Shown here one piece after another: positions 1-4,855 of a stretch of DNA of 6,545 nt (positions are counted from its first letter, which is position 1; each line of letters opens with the position of its first letter). The notes under the pieces were generated by a model. It was given only the letters and a program-made list of their open reading frames with translations. It had not been told where the DNA came from and did no database searches. The stretch lies in NCBI GenBank assembly GCA_021635425.1, contig JAJWOJ010000120.1:1-6545 (forward strand), given 5' to 3'. Position numbers and translations under genes: made by a program. Source of the stretch: Clostridiales bacterium. Its GTDB lineage: Bacteria; Bacillota; Clostridia; Christensenellales; Borkfalkiaceae.

Positions 1-39
1 GTATAGGCACTATATTTATATATTTCGTCTGTGCGTAAT

Positions 40-71
40 GGGGCGCGATTTTTTCGCGTCCCGTTTTTTTT
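40..71 (+). terminator. Strong Rho-independent terminator upstream of pyrH
   Basis: A 9-bp stem (40-48 with 54-62, one G-T pair, otherwise Watson-Crick, GC-rich) closes a loop of five T and is followed after one G by eight consecutive T (64-71). This is a classic intrinsic terminator for + strand transcription. There is no matching T run on the other side, so it does not look bidirectional. It probably ends the gene to the left, which by synteny would be tsf, although bases 1-39 contain no recognisable coding end. Confidence 0.9.
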
Positions 72-77
72 AAACGA

Positions 78-118
78 AGATTCAATTTGAGATTCAAAGG
101 GAAAATTTCCCGAATTTT
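78..118. repeat. Short direct and inverted repeats in the pyrH leader
   Basis: AGATTCAA occurs twice with a 12-bp period (78-85 and 90-97). TTTGA-GAT-TCAAA (86-98) is an inverted repeat, and GGGAAAATTTCCC (99-111) is a perfect 13-base palindrome around a central A. AAAATT at 102-107 can also pair with AATTTT at 113-118, so the leader can adopt competing small hairpins. The block lies between the upstream terminator and the pyrH ribosome binding site, where an operator or leader structure could act. Function is not known. Confidence 0.4.
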
Positions 119-160
119 ACGCAGAATATATGCGGCGGGGCAAATTGAAAGCTCCGCATC

Positions 161-164
161 GGAG
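161..164 (+). promoter_or_regulatory. Ribosome binding site fixing the pyrH GTG start
   Basis: GGAG lies 7 nt before the GTG at 172. The in-frame ATG at 130 has no purine-rich Shine-Dalgarno sequence at a usable distance. This supports the GTG as the true start and removes 14 basic residues atypical of UMP kinases. Confidence 0.75.
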
Positions 165-171
165 AAGAGCG

Positions 172-876
172 GTGAAAGCTAAATATAAAAGAATACTTCT
201 TAAAATAAGCGGAGAAGCGTTGTCGGGCGAAGTCGGTCACGGGTTCGATAAAAACGCGCTTAATTCGGTTGCAAAACAGATACGCGAGGTAGCGGATCTC
301 GGCGTTGAGGTCGGCGTAGTCGTCGGCGGCGGAAATATCTGGCGCGGCAGACAAGGTCTCGATATGGACAGAGTTACCGCCGATCAGATGGGCATGCTCG
401 CGACGGTCATCAACGCGCTTGCCGTTTCCGAAGCGATTTCGGGCGCGGGGGTTGAGGCGAAAGTCCTCACGTCGATAGCGATTTCGGGCGTGGGCGAAAT
501 GTTCAACCACAAACTTGCCGATAAATACCTTAAAGAAGGCAAAGTCGTCGTATTCGGCGGCGGAACGGGCAACCCCTTCTTCTCGACGGACACGGGCGCG
601 TCGCTCAAAGCGGCGGAAATAGGCGCGGACGCCCTTCTTCTCGCCAAAAACATCGACGGAATTTACGACAGCGACCCGAAACTTAATCCGAACGCTAAAA
701 AGTTCGACAGTTTAACCTATGACGAATACGTCGAAAGAGGGCTTAAAGCCATGGACACTTCCGCGGTTATCATGTGCAAGGAGAACGGGCTTAAAGTTCA
801 CGCATTCGGCTTATCGGGCGAAAAATCGATACTTAAAGCGGTTGCGGGAGACAAGGAAGGAACCGTTATATATTGA
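172..876 (+). CDS. pyrH: UMP kinase (uridylate kinase)
   Basis: Cytosolic bacterial UMP kinase that phosphorylates UMP to UDP with ATP, an essential step of pyrimidine nucleotide synthesis; the family belongs to the amino acid kinase fold and acts as a hexamer. From the GTG start the protein has 234 residues, normal for PyrH. Visible landmarks are KISGEAL (11-17), the glycine-rich GGGNIWRG (52-59), DRVTADQMG (66-74), GGGTGNPFFSTDT (129-141) and DGIYDSDP (162-169), all characteristic of the family. The start at 172 is chosen for its ribosome binding site and because MKAKYKRILLKISGEAL is the expected N-terminus; an in-frame ATG at 130 would add 14 residues. In many bacteria pyrH is directly followed by frr; here three redox genes intervene. 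No convincing promoter was found between the terminator at 40-71 and the start. Confidence 0.97.
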   Translation: MKAKYKRILLKISGEALSGEVGHGFDKNALNSVAKQIREVADLGVEVGVVVGGGNIWRGRQGLDMDRVTADQMGMLATVINALAVSEAISGAGVEAKVLTSIAISGVGEMFNHKLADKYLKEGKVVVFGGGTGNPFFSTDTGASLKAAEIGADALLLAKNIDGIYDSDPKLNPNAKKFDSLTYDEYVERGLKAMDTSAVIMCKENGLKVHAFGLSGEKSILKAVAGDKEGTVIY

Positions 877-931
877 AATTGTTGAAAATCGGGCAAAAAT
901 CATCGGTAATTTCCAAAAAACTATTGAAATT
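871..931. repeat. 10-bp direct repeat TATTGAAATT flanking the pyrH-ferritin junction
   Basis: TATTGAAATT occurs at 871-880, spanning the pyrH stop codon, and again at 922-931, where it contains the -35 box of the ferritin promoter. The two copies are offset by 51 bp. No third copy was seen near the frr start, so this is not an obvious target-site duplication of the whole redox module. Confidence 0.5.
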
Positions 932-938
932 TTGCCCG
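890..938. repeat. 9-bp perfect inverted repeat overlapping the ferritin promoter
   Basis: CGGGCAAAA (890-898) is the exact reverse complement of TTTTGCCCG (930-938), separated by 31 nt. The right arm fills the first half of the spacer between the -35 and -10 boxes of the ferritin promoter. There is no T run after the right arm, so it is a poor terminator. It could be a pair of operator half-sites or a structure at the 3' end of the pyrH transcript. Confidence 0.45.
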
Positions 939-952
939 CAATGACATATAAT
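924..952 (+). promoter_or_regulatory. Near-consensus housekeeping promoter of the ferritin gene
   Basis: TTGAAA (924-929) and TATAAT (947-952) are separated by exactly 17 bp, matching the sigma-70/SigA consensus at 11 of 12 positions. Transcription would begin near 959-960, leaving a leader of about 70 nt before the ferritin ATG. The -10 box lies inside the perfect palindrome ATAATATTAT (948-957). This recalls half of a PerR box, but that box (ATAATnATTAT core) has a central base missing here, so assignment to PerR or Fur is only a guess. Confidence 0.8.
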
Positions 953-964
953 ATTATTCGGGAG

Positions 965-1006
965 CGGGCGAAAGCGTTAAAAATCGCCCGTGCCTTTCGA
1001 TCGAAA
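965..1006 (+). promoter_or_regulatory. Structured ferritin 5' leader: hairpin and palindrome
   Basis: Downstream of the predicted transcription start, CGGGCGA (965-971) pairs perfectly with TCGCCCG (984-990) over a 12-nt loop. TTTCGATCGAAA (995-1006) is a perfect 12-base palindrome. CGAAAG (969-974) can also pair with CTTTCG (994-999), which would compete with the first hairpin. The ribosome binding site AAGGAG (1014-1019) follows immediately. The arrangement could be an operator or a leader controlling ferritin expression; no known riboswitch class was recognised. Confidence 0.4.
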
Positions 1007-1028
1007 AAGATATAAGGAGTAAACAAAA

Positions 1029-1538
1029 ATGAACGAAAATGTAGTAAAACTTTTGAACGAGCAGGTAAACAAGGAGTTTTACTCGGCGTATCTATATCTC
1101 GATTTCGCCAATTATTATGCAGAAGTGGGGCTTGACGGCTTTGCAAACTGGTACAGAGTACAGGCGCAGGAAGAGAGAGATCACGCAATGCTGTTCTTTC
1201 AATATCTTCTGAACAATGAAGTAAAAGTTACTTTTGATGCGATCGCAAAACCCGAATGGGAGCGCGACGATAATATGACGCCCCTTAAAAAAGCACTCGA
1301 ACACGAAAAATACGTTACTGCCTCCATAAACGATATTTATACGGCGGCTTATGAAGCGAGGGACTTTCGCACCATGCAATTGCTTGATTGGTTTGTAAAA
1401 GAACAGGGCGAAGAGGAAAAGAACGCGTCGGATATGATTACCAAAATGGAATTGTTCGGCACCGACGCGAAGGGGCTTTATATGCTCAACAGCGAACTGA
1501 AAGCCCGTGTGTACGTCGCACCTTCGCTTGTGTTGTGA
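1029..1538 (+). CDS. ftnA: Bacterial ferritin (non-haem, FtnA type)
   Basis: Iron-storage protein: four-helix-bundle subunits of this family assemble into a 24-mer cage, oxidise Fe(II) at a ferroxidase centre and store it as ferric mineral, limiting Fenton chemistry. The 169-residue protein has the expected length and no signal peptide. The ferroxidase ligands are all visible: E16, Y23, E49 and H52 (in EERDH), E93, Q126 and E129, each one position before its E. coli FtnA counterpart. No Met haem ligand as in bacterioferritin was identified, and the C-terminus (ELKARVYV) fits the ferritin family. AAGGAG at 1014-1019 precedes the ATG by 9 nt. It has its own strong promoter (924-952) and a terminator-like hairpin after it (1560-1580), so it may be expressed partly as a single-gene unit. 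The neighbours are rubredoxin-type redox genes, suggesting a role in oxygen or peroxide defence. The symbol follows the family; the bacterial name ftn would do equally well. Confidence 0.95.
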   Translation: MNENVVKLLNEQVNKEFYSAYLYLDFANYYAEVGLDGFANWYRVQAQEERDHAMLFFQYLLNNEVKVTFDAIAKPEWERDDNMTPLKKALEHEKYVTASINDIYTAAYEARDFRTMQLLDWFVKEQGEEEKNASDMITKMELFGTDAKGLYMLNSELKARVYVAPSLVL

Positions 1539-1559
1539 TGAGTTGTTTCCGTTGTCGTC

Positions 1560-1586
1560 GACGCTTGCATCACAAGCGTCTTGCTT
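1560..1586 (+). terminator. Terminator-like hairpin after ferritin, weak T tail
   Basis: GACGCTTG (1560-1567) pairs perfectly with CAAGCGTC (1573-1580) over a 5-nt loop. The tail TTGCTT is only moderately T-rich, so termination is probably partial. It lies 21 bp after the ferritin stop. The rest of the gap to the next gene (1587-1731) is A-rich, contains no recognisable ORF, and has no convincing promoter. Confidence 0.6.
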
Positions 1587-1731
1587 AACAAAAAGAGAAA
1601 ACGGCGCAAATTAATTCGTCACCGGGTTTATAGGTGAAATAAAATAAAAGAACGGCGATAGAATCGGCAGAAACCGAAGAGGAAACACAAAACACTTTTA
1701 AAAAATAAGAATAAAAAAAAGGAAAACATAA

Positions 1732-2340
1732 ATGAATTTGTTGTTTAAGATTTCATACGGCTTGTTTGTTCTTTGTGCAAAAGCCGGCAAAGAAGAAAGC
1801 GGGTGCATTGTAAACACGTTTTCGCAACAAACCGCGCTTCCCGAGACCTTCAGTGTAACGGTCAACAAGCAAAATTTCACGCACGACCTCATCGAAAAAA
1901 GCAGAGAATGCGTCGTCGCGATTCTTTCGACCGAAACGGATTTTGAAACGATAAAAAGATTCGGAATGCAGTCGGGAAGAAGTGTCGATAAGTTCGCCGG
2001 AATCGACTTTAAGACGACAGGCATCGGAATTAAAGTTCCCTATACAAAGGGCGTTCTCGGATACTTTGCGCTTAAAGTTTTGAAAACCGTAGATATGGGT
2101 ACGCACACGATGTTCGTGCTTTCGGCAGTCGAAAACGAGGCTTTTGTCGAAAGCGGAGACGCACTTACGTACGATTATTATCAGAATCATATCAAGCCGA
2201 AGCCCGAGATCAAGACAAGCGAAAAAACGGAAAAGTGGGTTTGCAAAATCTGCGGATACGTTCACGAAGGGCCGTTACCTGCGGATTTTATCTGTCCGCT
2301 GTGCAAGCATCCCGCGTCCGATTTCGAAAGAATACAATAA
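1732..2340 (+). CDS. Flavin reductase-rubredoxin fusion (high-molecular-weight rubredoxin type)
   Basis: Predicted cytosolic electron-transfer flavoprotein of 202 residues. Residues about 1-150 form a flavin reductase-like FMN-binding domain; visible family features are KISYGLFV (6-13), the GCIVNT block (24-29), VNKQNFTHDLI (44-54) and FGMQSGRSVDKFAG (77-90). A charged linker (about 153-168) leads to a short rubredoxin domain with C171-x2-C174 and C188-x2-C191 and the CGYVHEG / CPLC signatures. The same architecture is known in Moorella Hrb, which passes electrons from NADH to the flavodiiron NO/O2 reductase FprA. By analogy this protein probably feeds a flavodiiron protein, rubrerythrin or the neighbouring rubredoxin, but no such acceptor enzyme is in the window. 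The rubredoxin domain is the short, rubrerythrin-like form with only 13 residues between the knuckles. AAGGA (1719-1723) lies 8 nt before the ATG. The free rubredoxin starts 22 bp after its stop, so the two are likely co-transcribed. Confidence 0.92.
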   Translation: MNLLFKISYGLFVLCAKAGKEESGCIVNTFSQQTALPETFSVTVNKQNFTHDLIEKSRECVVAILSTETDFETIKRFGMQSGRSVDKFAGIDFKTTGIGIKVPYTKGVLGYFALKVLKTVDMGTHTMFVLSAVENEAFVESGDALTYDYYQNHIKPKPEIKTSEKTEKWVCKICGYVHEGPLPADFICPLCKHPASDFERIQ

Positions 2341-2362
2341 AAAAACAAAAAGGAGAAACAAT

Positions 2363-2515
2363 ATGAAGTACGTATGTGTATGTGGTTATGTTTATGATGA
2401 AGAAGCGGGAGATATCGAACTCGGTATCGCTCCGGGCACCAAATGGGAAGACCTTCCGGAAGAGTTCGTTTGTCCTATATGCGGTATAGGCAAAGAAGGT
2501 TTTTCGGAAGAGTGA
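2363..2515 (+). CDS. Rubredoxin, small, with a C-x-C first knuckle
   Basis: A 50-residue mononuclear Fe(Cys)4 electron carrier. Family features are CGYVYDEEAGD (7-17), the GIAPGTKWEDLP loop (21-32), CPICG (38-42) and a final GKEGFSEE. Usual rubredoxins have C-x-x-C-G at the first knuckle; here the sequence reads C5-V6-C7-G8, one residue short, while the second knuckle C38-x-x-C41 is normal. Four cysteines remain, so iron binding may be kept with altered geometry, but this is unproven. A single base error would have shifted the frame, so only a three-base error could explain the variant artificially. The ATG at 2363 is supported by AAGGAG (2350-2355) seven nt upstream. It lies 22 bp after the flavin reductase-rubredoxin fusion and 32 bp before frr. 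It is the likely electron acceptor or partner of the fusion, or a carrier to rubrerythrin or flavodiiron proteins encoded elsewhere. Confidence 0.93.
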   Translation: MKYVCVCGYVYDEEAGDIELGIAPGTKWEDLPEEFVCPICGIGKEGFSEE

Positions 2516-2547
2516 ACCGTCAACTATACTATAAGGAGAAAATCACT

Positions 2548-3123
2548 ATGGCATTAGATATCGAAAAAGTTGAAATGATAATAATGGAAGCGGACGAAAA
2601 GCTCGAAAAATCCACCGAAGTTTTCCTTTCGGATCTCACTCAGGTGAGAGCGGGAAGAGCCAATCCGCACGTACTCGATAAAATCAAGGTCGATTATTAC
2701 GGAACGTTGTCGCCTATAAATCAGGTGGGCAACATCGCCGTAACGGACGGTCAGTGCCTTGTCATCACTCCGTGGGATAAGAGTTTGCTTAAAACCATCG
2801 AAAAAGCCATTCAGGTTTCGGATATCGGCATCAACCCCACGAACGACGGTAACGTCATAAGGCTTGTTTTCCCCACGCTCACGGAAGAGAGAAGAAAGGA
2901 AATAGTAAAACAGGTAAAGAAGATGGCGGAAGACGCGAAAATCGCCGTAAGAAACGTCAGAAGAGAAGTTCTCGATTCTTTGAAGAAGATGAACAAGGCG
3001 AAAGAGATGACGGACGACGAATACGCGGGCTATGAAGCCGACGTAGAGAAGAAAGTTACGAAGGCTGTCGAAAACATCGATAAAGCCGCGGCGGAAAAGG
3101 AAAAGGAACTTCTTACCGTATAA
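2548..3123 (+). CDS. frr: Ribosome recycling factor
   Basis: Cytosolic factor that, with EF-G, splits the post-termination ribosome complex so that ribosomes can start again; essential in bacteria. The 191-residue product is a few residues longer than the usual 185, mainly at the N-terminus. The family landmarks are the RAGRANP motif (34-40) in the first long helix, the hinge and beta domain with VDYYGTLSPINQV (48-60), GINPTNDGNVIR (94-105), and the basic R135-x-x-R138-R139 region of the second helix that contacts rRNA. A lysine/glutamate-rich helix forms the C-terminus. The ATG at 2548 follows AAGGAG (2533-2538) by 9 nt; upstream in-frame codons overlap the rubredoxin gene and are rejected. 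frr ends with TAA overlapping the ATG of uppS by one base, implying translational coupling. It likely shares a transcript with the redox genes before it. Confidence 0.98.
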   Translation: MALDIEKVEMIIMEADEKLEKSTEVFLSDLTQVRAGRANPHVLDKIKVDYYGTLSPINQVGNIAVTDGQCLVITPWDKSLLKTIEKAIQVSDIGINPTNDGNVIRLVFPTLTEERRKEIVKQVKKMAEDAKIAVRNVRREVLDSLKKMNKAKEMTDDEYAGYEADVEKKVTKAVENIDKAAAEKEKELLTV

Positions 3124-3815
3124 TGGACGAACCGAAAACAGTCCCCCGCCACGTCGGAATAATTATGGACGGCAACGGGCGATGGGCGAAATTAAGAGGC
3201 AAACCGAGAAGCTACGGGCATAAAAAAGGCGCGGATATTATCGACGAGGTCGTTTCCGCATGTTTCGACGGCGGAGCGGAAGCCGTGAGCCTGTACGCTT
3301 TTTCAACTGAAAACTGGGTAAGACCGAAAGAGGAGATTGAAACCATTTTCGGTCTTTTGGGCATTTTGCTCGACAAAAAGTTTTCAAGGCTCGTAAAACA
3401 ACGCGTCAGGCTTGTCATTTCGGGCGATATAACCCCCCTTCCCGAAAAGCTGCGCGTCAAGTGTTTAAACGCTATCGAAAAAACCAAGGATTTTACGGGG
3501 CGGACGTTAAACGTCGCGCTTAATTACGGTTCGAGAACGGAAATTACGAGAGCGTGCAATCTCGCGCTTCGCAGCGGAAAAACGGAGATCACGGAAGAGG
3601 ACGTCGCGGCAAATCTTTACACCGCGGGGCTGCCCGATATCGATCTCGTTATAAGAACGAGCGGCGAAATGCGCCTTTCCAACTTTTTTTTGTGGCAGTG
3701 CGCTTATGCCGAGTTTTATTTTACCGACGTTTTATGGCCCGATTTTCACAAAGACGAGCTTGAAAAAGCTTTCGAATGGTTTTCGCACCGTAAAAGACGT
3801 TTCGGCGGCGTGTGA
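3123..3815 (+). CDS. uppS: Undecaprenyl diphosphate synthase (cis-prenyltransferase)
   Basis: Adds isopentenyl diphosphate units in cis to farnesyl diphosphate to make C55 undecaprenyl diphosphate, the lipid carrier for peptidoglycan and other wall polymers; acts at the cytosolic membrane face. The 230-residue length is normal. Diagnostic motifs are HVGIIMDGNGRWA (10-22) with catalytic D16, FSTENW (60-65), NYGSRTEI (134-141) and the IPP-binding RTSGE (178-182) followed by RLSNFFLWQ (184-192) and the tyrosine/glutamate pair in YAEFYF (195-200). Its ATG overlaps the frr stop (TAATG), and a weak purine run AAAAGGAA (3101-3108) lies upstream, so translation is probably coupled to frr. It uses prenyl precursors that depend on the downstream dxr pathway gene. 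The usual NYGGR appears here as NYGSR, which is a mild substitution. Other short-chain cis-prenyltransferases cannot be fully excluded by sequence alone, but the context favours UppS. Confidence 0.96.
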   Translation: MDEPKTVPRHVGIIMDGNGRWAKLRGKPRSYGHKKGADIIDEVVSACFDGGAEAVSLYAFSTENWVRPKEEIETIFGLLGILLDKKFSRLVKQRVRLVISGDITPLPEKLRVKCLNAIEKTKDFTGRTLNVALNYGSRTEITRACNLALRSGKTEITEEDVAANLYTAGLPDIDLVIRTSGEMRLSNFFLWQCAYAEFYFTDVLWPDFHKDELEKAFEWFSHRKRRFGGV

Positions 3816-3850
3816 AATCCGGGCGATTCGTTAATTTCCGGTAAATGCAT

Positions 3851-3856
3851 AAAGGA
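3851..3856 (+). promoter_or_regulatory. Ribosome binding site choosing the cdsA ATG
   Basis: AAAGGA ends 9 nt before the ATG at 3866 but only 3 nt before an in-frame TTG at 3860. The spacing therefore favours the ATG. Confidence 0.7.
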
Positions 3857-3865
3857 TAATTGATT

Positions 3866-4762
3866 ATGTTAAAAAGAACGATTACGGGAATCGGCATAGT
3901 GATTGTTACGGTCGGTTTTTTCCTGTGTAAATACTTTTTGGATATGCCTGTTTTCGAGGGCGTGTTTTTAAAACCCGTCACCATAGGCGATATGCTTTTC
4001 GATCTGTTCATTCTCATAATGGCGGTTGTTTCTACGTATGAGTATGAACGGGCTTTTTCCGATAAGCTTTTAAAAACCGAAAAAGTAATAATTTTCATCT
4101 ATCCGTTCGCGGTTTACATTTCATATTGTTTCAGGGGTTTAGGCTGGGCGTTCGGCGCGATGCTTTTCTTGTTTTTGCTTCTTTTGGCGCAGCTCGTTTT
4201 CGAATATGATAAAATATCTCTCGAAAGCATCGGGATAAGTCTTTTCACGATGATTTATCCCTCAACCATTCTCGTTTCCCTTCTCGTCATAAACCGTTAC
4301 CCCACGCTCGAACCTCTTCTGATGGTTTTTGCGATAACTCCGTGCGCGGATACTTTCGCATATTTCGTGGGCAGTATCGTAAAAGGCAAAAAATTATGCC
4401 CGAACATAAGCCCCAACAAAACGGTGAGCGGGTTTATCGGCGGGCTTTTCGGCGGAATGATCGCAAGCCTTTTAGTATATTTCATATTTACCGAAAAGGG
4501 TGCGATTTTTAATTCTGTTTTCCTTGAAGTTCTGCTTTTTGCGGGCGCGGGCATCGCGTGCGCGCTTCTCACCGCTTACGGCGATCTTGTCGAAAGCGTT
4601 ATCAAGAGAAAACTCGGCATAAAGGACATGGGAAAAATTCTCCCCGGGCATGGCGGAATGAGCGACCGTATAGACGGGCTTACTTTTGCCGCTCCCGTGA
4701 TATCCTTTGTTTTTACAATTCTCGTTCCGCTTTTCACCGGCGGGGAATCGTTTTTAATGTAA
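3866..4762 (+). CDS. cdsA: Phosphatidate cytidylyltransferase (CDP-diacylglycerol synthase)
   Basis: Integral membrane enzyme that makes CDP-diacylglycerol from phosphatidate and CTP, the branch-point precursor of bacterial phospholipids. The 298-residue protein is largely hydrophobic, with roughly seven to nine candidate membrane segments spread from about residue 7 to 290. The C-terminal family signature is complete: S244-x2-K247-R248, K253-D254, then PGHGGMSDRID (260-270) with the acidic metal/CTP-site residues D267 and D270. The upstream motif D162-T-F-A-Y followed by ISPNKTVSGF (181-190) also fits. The ATG at 3866 has AAAGGA nine nt upstream; an in-frame TTG at 3860 would add two residues. 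It lies 50 bp after uppS, in the canonical uppS-cdsA-dxr-rseP order, with no promoter recognised in the gap. A 93-bp structured gap separates it from dxr. Confidence 0.97.
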   Translation: MLKRTITGIGIVIVTVGFFLCKYFLDMPVFEGVFLKPVTIGDMLFDLFILIMAVVSTYEYERAFSDKLLKTEKVIIFIYPFAVYISYCFRGLGWAFGAMLFLFLLLLAQLVFEYDKISLESIGISLFTMIYPSTILVSLLVINRYPTLEPLLMVFAITPCADTFAYFVGSIVKGKKLCPNISPNKTVSGFIGGLFGGMIASLLVYFIFTEKGAIFNSVFLEVLLFAGAGIACALLTAYGDLVESVIKRKLGIKDMGKILPGHGGMSDRIDGLTFAAPVISFVFTILVPLFTGGESFLM

Positions 4763-4813
4763 TAGCCGACTTCGGCGGGCATATAAAACGATATTTTCGA
4801 ATAAACTGATTAC

Positions 4814-4851
4814 AGGCTGCCGACGGCTCGAAAGGCGGCAGCTTTTATATT
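4814..4851 (+). terminator. Terminator- or attenuator-like hairpin immediately before dxr
   Basis: GCTGCCG (4816-4822) pairs perfectly with CGGCAGC (4836-4842), extendable by a G-T and an A-T pair to nine pairs, over a 13-nt loop, followed by TTTTATATT. The shape is that of an intrinsic terminator with an imperfect T tail. It ends just four bases before the dxr ATG, inside what is otherwise one operon. The loop carries AAAGG (4831-4835), the only Shine-Dalgarno-like purine run near dxr. It could attenuate dxr-rseP expression, terminate part of the upstream transcripts, or control dxr translation; these options cannot be separated from sequence. Confidence 0.55.
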
Positions 4852-4855
4852 AAAT

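Noticed and set aside
87..132. Possible pyrH promoter with TTGAGA (87-92) as -35
   Set aside because: No acceptable -10 box at 16-18 bp spacing; the AT-rich GAATAT at 124-129 is too far away and matches poorly.
130..171. ATG at 130 as the pyrH start, giving a 14-residue Arg/Lys-rich extension
   Set aside because: No Shine-Dalgarno sequence at usable distance, an extension atypical for UMP kinase, and a well-spaced GGAG in front of the GTG at 172.
94..510. Open frames on the - strand opposite pyrH and opposite several other genes
   Set aside because: They lie antisense to well-recognised genes, show no family motifs and have no ribosome binding sites; they are by-products of the coding strand composition.
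719..1015. Open frame in another + frame running from the pyrH end into the ferritin leader
   Set aside because: No recognisable protein features, it overlaps pyrH and the ferritin promoter, and the apparent start lacks a ribosome binding site.
1616..1645. Possible promoter TCGTCA-18-TAAAAT before the flavin reductase-rubredoxin gene
   Set aside because: The -35 matches only 4 of 6 positions and the region is A-rich, so a TAAAAT is expected by chance. It remains possible, since the ferritin hairpin at 1560-1580 could separate the units.
2501..2530. Possible frr promoter with TATACT (2525-2530) as -10
   Set aside because: No TTGACA-like -35 at 16-18 bp upstream; the -10-like string lies in the short gap just before the ribosome binding site.
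3531..3533. Serine in the UppS NYGSR motif where NYGGR is often seen
   Set aside because: A conservative change away from the catalytic aspartate and the RTSGE motif; probably ordinary family variation.
4765..4776. Small hairpin GCCG-ACTT-CGGC after cdsA
   Set aside because: Only four base pairs with no T run; too weak to call a terminator or regulatory element.
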